Source: Rhizophagus irregularis
Lineage: Eukaryota > Glomeromycota > Glomeromycetes > Glomerales > Glomeraceae
Reading direction: 5' to 3'
Length of the DNA stretch: 64,000 nucleotides
Assembly: GCF_026210795.1 (NCBI RefSeq)
Contig: NC_089453.1
Location: forward strand, 498,501-562,500
Part shown: positions 44,401 to 57,525 of the stretch, in pieces
Layout of the letters: each line of letters opens with the position of its first letter
Position numbering within the stretch: the stretch's first letter is position 1
The notes under the pieces: model-generated
What the model was told of the DNA's origin: nothing
What the model saw: only the letters and a program-made list of their open reading frames with translations
Database searches by the model: none
Translations under genes and position numbers: made by a program

Positions 44401-45387
44401 TAGCTAGAACCGGACCAAACAATTGTTCGGCCCTATCACTAGCCTCTTAATAATTAATCAAATAGGTAAATATAATAAAATTAATATTACAAATTACAAA
44501 TTACAAAAAAAATATTTAAATGCAATTGAAAATTACATACCAGATAAAGCTTTGTTTAACCTACTAACACCATAGTCACTCTCAGCATTTAAACTTTGTG
44601 CTTTCATTTCACCATAAACAGTATCTATTGTATTTTTAGCACTCACGAATCTATCAAAATTATCTTGAACCAAACTACGAAGTTCTTCAGATTTTTGATC
44701 CAAAGTATATCTTAAAAATTTTGCTCCTCTCAATAAATCCGCATAAGGAGTATCGTTGTGAACTTTATGTAAAAAAAACTTCGGATTGAAAGACTTAGTG
44801 CCAACGAAAATTTGCAATTCTAGAAAATTTTAATACAATAAGCGAGTCAAGTCTACGATTTTTTTTTCCCACTGAATAAATTACAAATATAATTACTCTC
44901 TTTATCGAAATCGTCTAAACCAAATTTACCAGGTGTATCTTGGCTGAAAATCGAAGAAATATGAATAAATGAAATTGCAAAATCATTAATCAACAAATTA
45001 CTTAAAGTTTACCCTAAAACACTTTTTTTTAAACCAAGGGGGTCAACATCATCGCTCAACTCATCCCCAGCAATACCATTGTTAAAATCACTCATCGAAT
45101 ATCTCACAGACTTACGGTTATCTGGCTCTTCTTCCCAATATTCCGGATTAAGGTTATCAAGTCCATAGTGTTTAAGAACTTTATCATTTCATAACGAATG
45201 GTTTATTTTACAGTTCAAAATGTATAATAAAGTGGAAATTGTTAATATTTTAATATTATTCCTTCTAAAAATTGGACAGCCAAAGTATTATTTTTTTTTT
45301 GAAATAAAAAAGATAAAATAAGTTAGAAAAATAGAAACCTGCTGCTTCTTCAGAGAATTGAGTATCGTATATAGATAATCTATACAT
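41479..45387 (-). CDS. SEC5: Exocyst subunit SEC5 (EXOC2)
   Basis: Multi-exon gene of about 12 exons and 900 aa. Start ATG at 45387 (MYRLSIYDTQFSEEAA). Exon 2 adds VLKHYGLDNLNPEYWEE and DPLGLKKSVL, the typical fungal Sec5 N-terminus. FNPKFFLHKVHNDTPYADL, GAKFLRYTLDQKSEELRSLV and SAKNTIDTVYGEMK form the exocyst coiled-coil core. A long helical-rod region follows: KVWLEVDKIMEEMKDQL, WKAILEIVKSLSDLLL-type helices and LEDWTLDQDNREI. The gene ends with ATLEIEFMNQTLSQYVTP and LFLVDGRKNTSL-like segments. SEC5 is part of the octameric exocyst that tethers secretory vesicles at growth sites such as hyphal tips. The N-terminal Ral-binding TIG domain of animals is not seen, as expected for a fungus. Confidence 0.93.
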
Positions 45388-45671
45388 AAAGGTGGATTAA
45401 TAAAGTATTCAATTACAGCAAATTCGATTGACTTTCGAATTTAAACGATTTCCCACGTAGTACACGTGTAACTATGTACAGTATACGCATTTAGAATAAT
45501 AACCTCTCGAAAAAATAGAGATATCTTTATTAAAAGAAAATAATGGTTTTTTTTTAAAAAAAAAAATTATAAATTTTTTAAAAAGAGAGCTTCTTTTTGC
45601 ATTATCATTAACTCAGAATATATAGATTTTATCAAAATATTATTTAAATGTTTATATGATTCTCCAAATAT

Positions 45672-47189
45672 TTAAATTTTTTCGAGCATTCTCATTGTTA
45701 GTTCATATATCGTAAACGTCGAACCTGCCGCTGGTAAACTATGAAATGAAATATAAACAATAATAGTACCCAAAACGTCGAAATGTTAAGAAAAGGTTGA
45801 TATTATTAAATTATTACGTACCTTCTCAAAACTTATTAAACAGGTTTTTGTTTTAAAAAAAAAAAAAATTATAATTATATCTAGAAAGAAAAAAATGATT
45901 TATTGAATTATATACTCACTTGTGGGAGTAATTCCTCGCGTTAATGCTGCCGCGCCCCCATTTTTATATATTGAACTCATGGTTGTGAATACATAAAAAA
46001 TTCCTTTGGGTGGGTTTTTCTGATTCTGGACCTACAAATTTAAATTGTCAATAATATACCATATCAACTATAAAAATAATTATATGTAAAATATATCTCA
46101 CTTTAGATTTAACAACGTCGAAAGGATAACAGCATAGCCAATAGGAAAACCCTCCAAAAGAGCCAGCAAGCATCAATTTACTTGGAGGTAAACTATCAGG
46201 ACTATTTCCTTCTAAAGTTAATTTCCTTTTAGCAAATTCAAATCCAGAATAAAATCCAGCATACGCAGGTATTTCGCGTGCAATAGTTGCCCAAAATCCA
46301 CGATATAACCCGTTACGAATACCAAATTCTCTTATCAAATGTTTTGAACAGTCAATAGGTCCCTTATAAATAAGTCCGCTATTTCCGGCTGTCGCTTTAG
46401 ACCTTCCATACTGCGCCTGCATTTTAATTTTGAGCAATTCGACGGGTGATGAAAGCACACTGTTGATTGCTCCTATTTTGGATTAGCGCACATTACAAGA
46501 TTATATAATTCAATAAAGAATTTCATACCTGCGCCAGCACCGGCGATTGCTATCTTATAAAGAGCCAATTGCTCATTAGGAAACGTGGCTAGGATAGCTT
46601 TTAACCGCGAATATGCTGCGAATAATAAAGCATTTACAGCGCCTATGCCGACCAGCGGACTAGCCATTCCTAATAAATATGAATTTTTTCTCATATAAGA
46701 ATAAATATTTCTTTCAATGCGCGTAATTTTACTGCTTTAACGACCTTTATATAGGGCAAAAAAGCCTTCATTTTTTACGGTTTGTATTAAACAATCCATG
46801 GGTCCTTTGAATCTTGGTTCTACTTGAAGTCGAACCTATGTGTCGAAACATTATTTTATAAATTCTTACAGAAAAATATAATATGAAGTTCCTTCTTGCA
46901 ATTGTACCTTAATCGTATCCAAAGGCTGCCCAATAAAAACTTGTGCCTATATTTTCCCAATTCAAAGCGAATAAGCTTAAATTGAACGTGTCTTTTCATT
47001 ATACTTATGAGAATTACATACCATTCCAGCAAAACTATAACAATTTATTGAATTCATTTTATTAAAAAAAATAGCTAACGTACGCAGTACGGATTCTCTT
47101 TAAAAGCATTATACCTACTTGCCGGCAACAAAGTCTTCCCAACCACCTTTCTTTGGTGGAACAGGTGGAGCGGGTGAAATTTCAGTCAT
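45672..47189 (-). CDS. Mitochondrial carrier (SLC25 family), Ymc/Ort/Crc-like
   Basis: About eight exons and 300 aa, start ATG at 47189. It has three carrier repeats with the P-x-[DE]-x-x-[KR] signature: [26 protein letters not shown] and [12 protein letters not shown]. Each is followed by the usual glycine-rich helix ([19 protein letters not shown] in repeat 2). A 13-nt microexon lies at 47022-47034 (TTTTGCTGGAATG, residues FAGM region). The PVELLK and carnitine/ornithine-type features suggest the basic amino acid / acylcarnitine subgroup (Ymc, Ort1, Crc1). The substrate cannot be fixed from sequence alone. Inner mitochondrial membrane protein. Confidence 0.85.
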
Positions 47190-47511
47190 TGCTTAAAGTG
47201 TCTTTGAATTCCAAATAACGAATTAATTTTGCAATTTATAGAAAATTTTTTCGATAAAATTTCGCACATGAATGACACGATATTTATTCCTATTTGAGGC
47301 AAAGCATTGTTCAATCTTGATAAAGTGGTGGAACATTCGTAATTTGTTCTGTAAATAATGAAAGACCAGTTAATTACTTTAATTCGGGTCTGACAGTGTA
47401 ACCCGATCAGTGATGAGTACCCAGCCAATCAATATCAAAAAACGTTATTGGTGATTATCAAAAAAATTTTTTTCTTGATCTAATATTCATATAGAATTTA
47501 ATATCGTTAAA
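47190..47511. promoter_or_regulatory. Shared promoter of carrier and TSR1
   Basis: A 322-base divergent gap. A 52-base stretch around 47383-47412 is slightly GC-richer (GGGTCTGACAGTGTAACCCG), with AT-rich flanks. No motif assigned. Confidence 0.45.
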
Positions 47512-50500
47512 ATGCCTACCGAAAAACCATTTCGTCATAGAGCTGGCTCGTTAAAACAATCCAATAAACCATTTAAGTCAAAACATGCAACCAAAGGAAC
47601 CATCAGAGATAAAACAAAAGGTTACCGAATTTTTTTTTGCTTTTCGATAGTAAAACATTCGAAATGACATTAGTATTATATCAAATTTTTTGTCTCATTA
47701 GGTAAAACTAACAGAAAACCTATAAAGCATTCGAGCGCAAATCTACGCTCGATTACGAGGGTTGATAGACGTAATGCGGCAAAGTTGGAACAACAAAAGA
47801 AGAGAGAAGAAGTATTAAAAGAGAATAGGTTTTTCGAGGGAAGACATGGAACTCCTAAAATTGTGGTATGAATAAATTTTTCAAAGTGATGTATTATCGA
47901 TTTGATTCAATCATGAGAAGTAAAAATAATTGCATGATTATAAAATAAAAAATTACATTGTTAAAGAAAATTAATTTCTTTCCTTATAGGCCGTGATTCC
48001 ATTATGCACCGATGTAAATTCTTACAGTGCTGTAAAGTCTATTTATAGCAGTATTGGTGTACAAGATCCACCAATTTTAAAAGGCGTTGCTCAATTAAAG
48101 TATATAATATTGTAAAATATTCAAATTACCTTTACTAAAAAAAAATATATCTAATAGACTATTTAATTATAGTGCTGAGAGGTTCAAACAAAAAATTCAA
48201 TTCGTCCTTCTTGAAAGGAATTTTGTTGATATTTTAGATGCCTGTAAAGTTGCAGATTATGTATTATTTGTCGTATCAGCTGAAGTTGAAGTTGATCATT
48301 TTGGTGAATTATGTCTAAAAGCTATGCAATCTCAAGGATTACCTACTGTTATAACTACTGCTATGGTTAGTTCAACATTTTTTGTGTTTAAAATCTTGAT
48401 ATAAAAATTTTAATTAATTGATTTGTACAAATTCTTAATTAGCACATGGAAAAAATTCCACAAAAGAAGCGTAATGATGTTAAGAAATCATTACTTAGTT
48501 ATATGAGATACTTCTTTCCCGATGAAGAAAAAATTCATTCGGTCGATCAAATTCAAGTAATTATTTTAACCAATACAATATATATATAATTTAAATCTTT
48601 AAATAAACAAATTTCAATTTAGGATGCACTTAATGTATTAAGAACAATTTGCACTCAACGTCCCAAACCAATTTTGTGGAGAGACATTCGTCCGTATATG
48701 TTGGCTGAAGAATTAGTATATGAGGCAAATGATGAAGTAAATACTTCAATTACCTATTTTACTTTTTTGTATCAAAGATAAGAAAATGTGATTTTATTTT
48801 AAATAGAATTTTGGAACTCTTAAAGTTACAGGATATTCTAGAAGTGTACCATTTTCTGCAAATCGGTTGGTACATTTGCAAAATTTTGGAGATTTTCAAT
48901 TGAATCAGGTTCGAAACTTACCATCTGATATTGCGTCTTTTACGCCGTTTATTTTAACGCGTAAAATCATTTTATTAGATAACTGCTTCTAGGAAAGGCG
49001 ATGACGATAAAGATTCAGTAATATCAACTTTCATATCTTTAATGCACTTATAATTTAGAACTTGTTTGTTAAAAATAGTATTATCTTATAGGAAGAAAAG
49101 ATTCAAGTTTTGCATGTAGCTGATCCTGAACTACAGGTTTGTTAGTAATTTAGTATGTTTAATGATATCATGAATTTTTTTAATCATATTACACGTAATT
49201 GACTACATGCAATTGGCGTAGGATACGCTTATATCGGAGAATGAGCCAAATTTTATGGAAAATGAACAAACATGGCCAACTGAAGAAGAAATGGCAGGAA
49301 TTGAAGGTGAAATAAGTTTTATATTATATTTTCTAATATTCAAATAATTAATTACACGTTTTGAATAAATGCGATCAGATAATATACTAGAAACAACACC
49401 AAAAAAGACCGTGAAACGTGTACCAAAAGGAACATCATCTTATCAAGCAGCATGGATCGTAGATTCTGGATCCGATAATGACGACGAAGATTATACCGAC
49501 GAAGATGGTGATATTAATATGACTTTTGAAAATGACGCGAGGAAACTATCAGCTGAAGAAGAAATTGTCAATGAAAATGAAGAAGAATATGAAGAAATTG
49601 AAGTTGAGACAAGAACGTCTACTTTAAATGATCCTAAGTTGGATCCAGAAGAAGAGGCTAAACAGTAAATTTTAATTTAAATTTTAAATATATGTCTGAT
49701 GTTTTGGTATGATGTCTTTCTTACATTTCAAACCAATCTTCTAATAGATTAAAAGATTACTTGGCTAATCGTGAGAAACAAAATCGGGATGATCTTGAGT
49801 TTCCTGATGAAGTAGATACACCTTTAGATATTGCTGCTCGTACTCGATTTCAAAGATATCGAGGCTTGCAAAGTTTTCGTACTTCGCCATGGGATCCGAT
49901 GGAAAATTTACCAATTGATTATGCGCGTATTTTCCAATTTGAGAACTACCAGAAGACAAAACATAGAGTTATTAATGATGCTGGCGTAGGTGGATGTGGG
50001 ATTAAAGTTAGTATTCAATTGATTAACTTATTATTATGATAATACAGTAATTGATTATTAATATCAAATAGGGAGCACGCATAACATTGCATATACTTAA
50101 CGTTCCAAAGGAAGTGGCAGGTAAACTTTGCGAGAATAATTTTTAAAAAAGAAATAGTAATAATAATTTTTTTTTTTTTAGATTCTTATGATCAATCTCG
50201 ACCATTCACTATATTCGGATTATTGGAAAACGAACACAAAACTTCAGTAATGAATTTTGTTGTTACAAGAAATAGTGACTACAATGAACCAATTAGATCA
50301 AAAGTAATTTATAAACTTTGAAATTTTTAATATTATATATTTTAAACGAAGCATTTAAGTCTAAACATGTATAATAATTTTAGGATCCACTTATATTATG
50401 TTGTGGATTTCGTAGATATTTAGCAAGTCCAATATATTCACAAAATACACAAGGGAAAGGAACAAATAATGTTCATAAATTTGAAAGATTTTTAAATCCC

Positions 50501-51194
50501 GGAGTAACTTGCGTTGCATCAATATATGGACCAATTCAATTCGGACATTCACCTATTATGCTTTTTAAAGATAATGGAAATGTTAATGGTTAAATTAAAA
50601 TTTATATCAATTATTGTTTAATTTTTTTTCCATTTTTCTTTAAAATTTCTAAATTTTTTTTTTTTCACTCTTTTCTAAATAATAGCTCCAATTCTCGTAG
50701 CTACAGGAAGCTTTTTGAGTTCAGATCCAAAGAGAATAATTGCTAAACGGATTATTCTTACAGGACATCCATACAAAATTCATAAAAAGTCTGCAGTTAT
50801 TCGATATATGTTTTTCAATCCTGGTAAGTGACATATAACGAATTTTGGTCCCAATTTTAACTGAAAATATATTTTAATCACGATATATATCATTTATATA
50901 GAGGATGTATTATGGTTTAAACCTGTACAATTAACGACCAAATATGGACGTATTGGACATATAAGGGAAAGTTTAGGTACACATGGATATATGAAATGTG
51001 TATTCGATTCACCTATTACGCAACAAGATACTGTAATGATGAATTTATATAAACGTATATTTCCTAAATGGAATACAACTACACTTTGGAAAGGAGGATT
51101 AGATGGAACAGTTGCAAAATCACCTTTGAATGTTAAAAAAATAGGAATTCAAGTAGAGAAAAATAGTAATGAAGAAATTGAGATGGAAATGTGA
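47512..51194 (+). CDS. TSR1: Pre-40S ribosome biogenesis factor TSR1
   Basis: About 16 exons and 750-800 aa, start ATG at 47512. The N-terminus is basic ([19 protein letters not shown]). A degenerate, P-loop-less GTPase-like domain follows: [48 protein letters not shown] and [15 protein letters not shown]. The AARP2CN-type domain has [30 protein letters not shown] and HVADPELQ. An acidic linker ([29 protein letters not shown]) leads to the DUF663/RIBIOP_C part: [52 protein letters not shown], and a C-terminal [14 protein letters not shown]1 is an assembly factor on cytoplasmic pre-40S particles, related to the GTPase BMS1 but lacking GTPase activity. Confidence 0.95.
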
Positions 51195-51415
51195 GTGTAG
51201 ATAATCGAGAATTTTTAATAATTTATACACGTTTAAATAGTTGAAGTTAGGAAATATGAAATTATCATAAGAAATATTAAAAAACTTTATTTTTTGTTTT
51301 TTATGTTTAAATTAATGCATAATGTATTAACTATAATAAATAAATTGTTTTTTTTGTACTTTGTTCATATTAGTAGTAATATATTTTATAGTACTTATAA
51401 ATAAGTATTATTTAT
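51195..51415. terminator. Convergent 3' flank of TSR1 and the kinase gene
   Basis: About 220 AT-rich bases between the two stop codons. It must carry both polyadenylation regions; AATAAA-like hexamers (AATAAATAAA around 51340) are present. A poly(A) signal cannot be proved by sequence alone. Confidence 0.45.
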
Positions 51416-52945
51416 TTATTCTAAGTTTTCTTCTTTGTTACCAAGTCGAGATATTTTAACATAAGCGTCAGTACCATAACCATCCATTGTAAATAAATTT
51501 ATACCACCACCCCAATATTCAACATAAACTTTACTCATAGGTAAACCTATTCCTAAATTTAAAGTAGGAGAAATAATTAATTGTTCATATTCTTGTACAG
51601 TAGCTGCCATCTGAGGTACTTGAATAAAATTTTTAAATTTTTTATTTGAACTAGTTGAAGAAGCAAATGACCATATATTAGAATAAATATCATCAGAAAT
51701 TCCACCACCTTGATCTGATATTCTAAAATATATATCTGTAGGACTTGAACAAATTGTTACTAAAATTGGAGGATACTGAGATGATGATGAAGAAAAATTT
51801 TTATTATTTAATAAAGAGTTAAAATTAAGAGATTTTGGAGATTTTGGAGAATTTTGATCTTGAAGTAATTGTTGTAAAATTTCATTTGAAATAGAAGTAT
51901 CTTTTAAAGAAGGAGAATGATTTTCAATAACACTACGTATAGAATTATGTAATAATTCATAAAGAATATATTCTATATGATCAGGTATATAAGCAAAAGT
52001 AGTATCAACTTGATTATTCACAATTACTTCAGGAGGTTCAACTTTATATATTACTCTACATAAATTTCTTGTCATATGAGCACATTTTTCAACAATATCA
52101 TTAGAATTACATTGAGTTGAAACAATTCCAATATTTATATTATCACCAATACCATCAGCACCATAAATATAACCATGATCATTCCAATTTTCGGTAAGAG
52201 TAATTTGTTGTTCTGCTAAAACTCTTCTAGAAATTCTTGATCTTAACATAATACTCATAAATTTATCAAGTTGATCAGGAGGTAAATGATTAGAACATTC
52301 TGATATTCCCATAGATAATTGAGGAATAACAACTAAATGTTCTTTTAATAAACCTTTAAGAGTATTACAAAATTCATCATTTTCATCCATATCTTTTATT
52401 AAAGGAATTTTTCTTAATTTTTCAAATGCTAACCAATATAATTCATATACCATAGCAATATGTGGATTTGTACCTATTATGAAAGGTAAACTTTGAAAAT
52501 CTCTTATTCTATGAGCCAATCTAATAGGTAATTCTGATCTAACATAATTAGCACTTTTTATTAACCTATCTTTTGTAATATTACGACCGAATACAATAAG
52601 TTGTCTTAATGTAACAGTATTTACTGATTGATAAGCATATTTTTCAAGAACTCGATTATTATAAAAATGTTGTGGAGAATATGCTCGATATTGTCCGATT
52701 GATTTTATTGGGGGTGATGATGATGATGATGTTGTTGTCGTTACTGTTGAAGGGGAGTTAGAAGAGGAAGAGGAAGATGGAAAGGGTATAAGATGTGATG
52801 ATGATAATGTAGGTAAAAATTGAATTGATTCAGGAGAAGTTGTTTGTGTGGATTGAGTAGTATTGGGACGAATTTGTATAAAGGAACGGTTTAACTTTAC
52901 TTGACTAAACCAACGAATATTCAAATTTTGAAGTTTAGTTATCAT
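51416..52945 (-). CDS. Mitochondrial pyruvate/branched-chain dehydrogenase kinase
   Basis: A single exon of 509 aa, start ATG at 52945. An N-terminal targeting peptide (MITKLQNLNIRWFSQVKLNR) is followed by a Ser/Thr-rich low-complexity segment. Then comes the BCDHK N-terminal domain: ATLRQLIVFGRN-type, ANYVRSELPIRLAHRIRDF and LPFIIGTNPHI. The GHKL ATPase follows: N-box ELLHNSIRSV, G1 DQGGGIS and G2 GIGLPMSKVYVEYWGG. PDKs inactivate pyruvate dehydrogenase and the sister BCKDK acts on the branched-chain complex. A Ser/Asn-rich insert (SLLNNKNFSSSSS) lies between the N- and G1-boxes and is longer than usual. The yeast relatives are Pkp1/Pkp2; which substrate is used is not resolved. Confidence 0.92.
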   Translation of the reverse strand: MITKLQNLNIRWFSQVKLNRSFIQIRPNTTQSTQTTSPESIQFLPTLSSSHLIPFPSSSSSSNSPSTVTTTTSSSSSPPIKSIGQYRAYSPQHFYNNRVLEKYAYQSVNTVTLRQLIVFGRNITKDRLIKSANYVRSELPIRLAHRIRDFQSLPFIIGTNPHIAMVYELYWLAFEKLRKIPLIKDMDENDEFCNTLKGLLKEHLVVIPQLSMGISECSNHLPPDQLDKFMSIMLRSRISRRVLAEQQITLTENWNDHGYIYGADGIGDNINIGIVSTQCNSNDIVEKCAHMTRNLCRVIYKVEPPEVIVNNQVDTTFAYIPDHIEYILYELLHNSIRSVIENHSPSLKDTSISNEILQQLLQDQNSPKSPKSLNFNSLLNNKNFSSSSSQYPPILVTICSSPTDIYFRISDQGGGISDDIYSNIWSFASSTSSNKKFKNFIQVPQMAATVQEYEQLIISPTLNLGIGLPMSKVYVEYWGGGINLFTMDGYGTDAYVKISRLGNKEENLE

Positions 52946-54747
52946 AATTATAAAATTAAAATAAACAGGAAATTTTCTTTTTTTTTTTTTGAAATTTATG
53001 AAAAACTTTATATTTATATAAAAATGAGGGAACGGTTTCGAACTGGAAAAAAAAATTGGTTTACACGTATACGTAGATCAATGATTGTATATCGCATAAA
53101 TGGTTAACTGGTATTAAAAATTTTTTAATTTTCAGATAAGATGTTTGAACAATAATAAACAATATTCCAAAACATGTGATATATTTCAAAATTGGAAATG
53201 AATCAAACATGTATAAATGATGTGTCACATCTTTGATTAGATTGATAAAATAAACACGTGATATACACATATTATAGTAAATAATTTCCAATATAGTGTT
53301 GATTATGTTTGATTGAAAAATCAATTCTCGGTAATTTCTCTTTTTTTTTTCTCCGTTCAATTCGTTCAATTTAGGATTCATCAATGGTTTGTAAAATGTA
53401 TCATTATAAATGTATCATTTCCTGTAAGAACTTCTAGAATACAAGTGACTGAGCTTAATCTAAAAAAAGTAATTTTGTAATACTTATTTGTTTATATTTA
53501 ATTAATTAGCCAAAATAAAGTTTATTTAAATGTATTTTAATGTAATAAGATTGTAATAAGATAAGGTCTCAATATGAAATTTATTTTCTTATCACGAAAA
53601 AAAAACACAACAAAATTTGGAAAGAAATCACTTTCCTTCTTATTCTTCCTTAATTAATAATCATTCAAAAAGGATAACATAATGATTAGATTATAACAAA
53701 ACCATTTACAACCAATTTGAGGGAATGACTTCGTCATCATTGATCACGTGATATGAATCCCGTGATATAAATTTTACACGATAACAACATTTTTTATGAT
53801 ATATTTCTCAAAATGTATTAAAATATTTTCTTTATATTCTTTTAAATGAAGATTGTAAGAAGCAGTAAGAATAGCAAAACAAAGTATGGCTATTGTTGAG
53901 ATGAACAGTCCATCCTTGTTGTACAAGCTGTTTTAAGTTAAACGTTTACATTCCCCACCTTTAGTAATTTCCTGAAAAATGAACGGGATATCTGATAAGT
54001 ACATAACACCGGAAATTAGGTAATTTTTAATAGTATAAAATGAAAAAGATCTAATGATATTACATAATCAGTTGATATTTACTACAAAAGGAAATTTTCA
54101 CGATAAATCAATGGAAAATGCCTTGCATATTTATTTACATTGTAATTTCATTTGATAAATGTCGATCTTATATTGTAAATTACTCTAAACAAAAATCCCT
54201 CGTTCATCATGTGTAATTTGTGTCAAATTCCATTTCATTTTGTAATTTTTATGGTATTTCAATGATGGAGATTTGAGACAATAAATAAATAATAAATGAT
54301 TAAATAAATAATTTTTGATATTTGGAATTATGATTTAGAACAAGGATTATAATATTATTAAATAAACATCAGAAAAATTTAAAAAAAATAATTTTTCTTT
54401 TTGTTCATCAATTTTTTAATAAAAACTGATGTTTGATAGGGTCATAGGGAAGTGTTTTATCTATTATTGATAAATCCCTTCGATTTATACTCAGTTTTTT
54501 AAATTAAACAGTTTGGACTGATTAATCTTTTTTATGGCCGAATTTTCTTTATGGCCGGATCTTCTTTATGGAATGCGGATTTATCAATGATTTTACGCTT
54601 TTTTAAACCGTAAGAAATAAAAATTTTCCCAATACTTTATACGTATACATCTAAAAAAAAAACCAGAAATATTGCGTTTAATTATGTAATAATAATATTA
54701 GTAATAAACTGCACATTTTTTTTTTAAAGAATCTATACCTGATAATT
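52946..54747. other. Long intergenic region
   Basis: About 1.8 kb of AT-rich sequence. Around 54527-54570 there is a short repeat, TTTATGGCCGAATTTTC/TTTATGGCCGGATCTTC/TTTATGG. The 107-codon minus-strand frame at 53061-53384 is low-complexity and hydrophobic with no supporting features. No RNA gene was recognised. Confidence 0.4.
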
Positions 54748-54930
54748 TTAACGAAAAGTAGAACCGTTAAAAAACTGATTCGCGAATAAATTATTTGTAT
54801 TTTGTGCAGATAGTCTTATCATTTGTGTTAAAATTGGGCGCCTATTCCTAAGAAACCGCAATTTTCTTCTAGACCTTCTTTCTCGTATATAATCATGATT
54901 TATTGAAGCAGTAGAAATAGTTTTCTCCAT
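54748..54930 (-). CDS. Small basic ORF, 60 aa, uncertain
   Basis: MEKTISTASINHDYIRERR, then RSRRKLRFLRNRR, and a hydrophilic end. It is Arg-rich, with a clean start and stop and no signs of splicing. It could be a short host protein or a chance open frame; the very basic core and Leu/Arg pattern look protein-like. No family is recognised. Confidence 0.3.
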   Translation of the reverse strand: MEKTISTASINHDYIRERRSRRKLRFLRNRRPILTQMIRLSAQNTNNLFANQFFNGSTFR

Positions 54931-56427
54931 AATTTATTTTATATACAATAATGAAATATAAATATATGTTTTTTTTTTATAAAGAGAAAATATTCTCATA
55001 TTTTTAATAGTTTTACGTTTCATCAGATTATTTATATAAAATATTTATATCAGGAATATCAATATCAGAAATATCAGAAGAAATTTTGCTTGCGCTGGCG
55101 TAAATTTGTGATCATAATCATCATAATCATCATCACAAATATGCATGCAATTTGCTAATCAATAAATAAACGCTTTGCTTTTTGTTTATTTTTTACATCA
55201 TGAGAATATCAATCGATTAACCCTTTTTTGAAGGGCGTGGCGCAGCATACATTCTTTTTTTTTGGAAGAAACGAAATCAGAAATAATTATCACTTAAAAG
55301 CTAAGTTTTTCTTGAACGATAACTGAATAGAAACGTAAAATGAAATTTCATTTTTGAATAAGTAGTGAAAAACAAAATAAAAATCAAATTTTACAAGATT
55401 TATTTATATAAATAAAAAAAAATTTACTGAAAAATAAAGTTCATAAATATCATTATTACAAATTAGGAAGGTTTTTTTAAATAAGCCATTGGAAATGACA
55501 ATAATCTAAGATTGTTTCACATTTTTGATTACCAAAGGAAAATAACACAAATACATCTTCATAAAGAAATTTTCTATGATGATCGACACAGATTGAGTGT
55601 GTGCAGTGCTACAAATCTACTAAATCTACTATATGATCGTCTAAATAATAAAATGTCATTGATTAAAATTAAGAGCGCCAAATAATAATAATAAATGTAC
55701 TACTGTATTCTTTATATTCATTAGTTTAAACCTGATTATAAAATTATAATTATTTTCTACCGATCTATCAGCATACTAATCCGTTTACCGGAATACGTGG
55801 TAGTATACTATTGTTTTCTTATAATATTTAAACATTACACAGAGACTTTGTTCCAAGAACATAAGTAATTTACTAAAAAAGTATGTAAGCGTCTTCGGAT
55901 CTTTAATCGGATCTTTTGGTGGAGTAGATGATTTTCATCAGGAGGGGTACGTATCTTTTACTGTATATTCAAAATGAACAAATTTCCTGATCTAGTACCA
56001 GCCTGTATATAGGGTATGTTTAATATATCTAATATATATACACGACTACGTGTATGCCTTTTAATGCTTACAAAAACTACTAACATACAGTATAATCTCG
56101 GTATAGTTTTACCAATTACTGGTGATCAGACCATGAATAATCAACCAAATTTAATACAAGATACATATATAAATAAATTTTTGTTTAATAAAATTCAAGT
56201 AATTATCTATTGCAGTATGTAATGCACTATATCCAACTGTACTATAGAATTTATCCTCAGATCACAAAAACATTTTACCATTTGTATTGATGACAGCTTG
56301 AATATTTACTTATTCTATACCCTTAGTTTTTGGATTCTGTTCATTAAATGCATAAAATAAAAAAGGTGTTGATATAATTTATTTATTAATTAATATGCAA
56401 AAGAAATAAATACTTTTTGTCCTAAAA
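54931..56427. other. Long intergenic region with possible degraded inserts
   Basis: AT-rich, with no clear gene. An ACAGTATAATCTCGGTATAG-like end near 56088-56105 and a distant ACTGTACTATAG-like match near 56238 might mark a decayed pogo-like MITE, weakly supported. A possible exon-like stretch (FGSLIGSFGGVDDFHQEG, 55890-55947) is too short to call. An ORF at 56016-56222 is not supported. Confidence 0.3.
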
Positions 56428-57525
56428 TTAATCAGATTTTCTTCTTTTGAATGGTATATATTTATGTTTGATTGAAGCATTTTTCTTTCTGCGTTTCTCT
56501 ATGACCTTTTCTAATACTTTAGGATCTGACTCTTGTAATTTACTAAACTTATCAATGAGTTCTAATTTTTTCACGTCAGCTAAAATTAAAAAATATGTAT
56601 TAAAAATATTTCAAATAAATAAATAAAATATTGTAAAACACAGTAATTCTTACATTTCTTGTAATAATATGGTTTCTTCCCTTTATAAACAAGCTCCACT
56701 TCTCTTTTCTTTCTTTCATGCTTTAATTCTTTTTTACGTTTAATATTTTTTTCATTGGCAAGTTTTGATTGCTAAATAAAATACAAATAAATAAATTAAG
56801 TTTGTTTTCAGCATTTTTAGTATTATATATAATAAAAATATTGATTAAACTCACTAATTTACTTAATAACTGTTGCAATCTAGATTTTTCAACAGGATCT
56901 TTTTCCTTACTAATTTGACTTTTTATTTGTTCAATTTCTGACTTTTTATATTCATTTAAAAATGAATATGTTTTTTCATATAAATCCTCATTAAACTTTC
57001 CTGATAAACTATCAAATCTTGGGTCTCTCTTTTGTTTCATCTTTATTTATTTATTTATTTTTGTTTATGAAAAGAAAAATTATTATTATTTATTATTATT
57101 ATAATTATTATTGAAAGAATTTAAAAATAAAATATTTAAAATATTTACAGATTTAGGAATTTCTACTATTTGCCTGAACCTACTAACAGGTCTCTTAGAA
57201 GACATTTCCATTGGTCTATGAAAATAAGAAAAATAATTAAAAAAATTATAATTAAAATTCGAATGAGGTCAAACTAAAATTTTTTTATTTACGCATGCTT
57301 ATTTCTTCGTTTTTTTGAACCTTTTGCATTTATCACATTTATCTCTGAATTATTATCTTCTGAACTCGTTTCCTCTTCTGTATTCTCATCCTCTTCTGAA
57401 CTTTTCTCACTTTCAGAATCATTATCATCATTAGAAGTATCGATATCTTCTTCAAAGAAAGAATTATTATCTCTTCGTGTTAACTCCTCTTTTTTCTTAC
57501 CTTTTTTCGTTTCTATTTGATTCAT
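56428..57525 (-). CDS. RRP36: rRNA processing protein RRP36
   Basis: Four or five exons, about 250 aa, start ATG at 57525. An acidic N-terminus (NQIETKKGKKKEELTRR, then SESEKSSEEDENTEEE) leads to the family core: SSKRPVSRFRQIVEIPK, then KRDPRFDSLSGKFNEDLYEK and YSFLNEYKKSEIEQI. A basic coiled coil (KLANEKNIKRKKELKHERKK; GKKPYYYKK) and the C-terminal KKLELIDKFSKLQESDP and KHKYIPFKRRKS complete the protein. RRP36 acts in the small-subunit processome for 18S rRNA processing. DPRFD and SRFR-V are diagnostic. It is head-to-head, over 203 bases, with ETR1. Confidence 0.92.

Noticed and set aside
53061-53384. 107-codon minus-strand frame
   Set aside because: AT-driven composition and no recognisable features.
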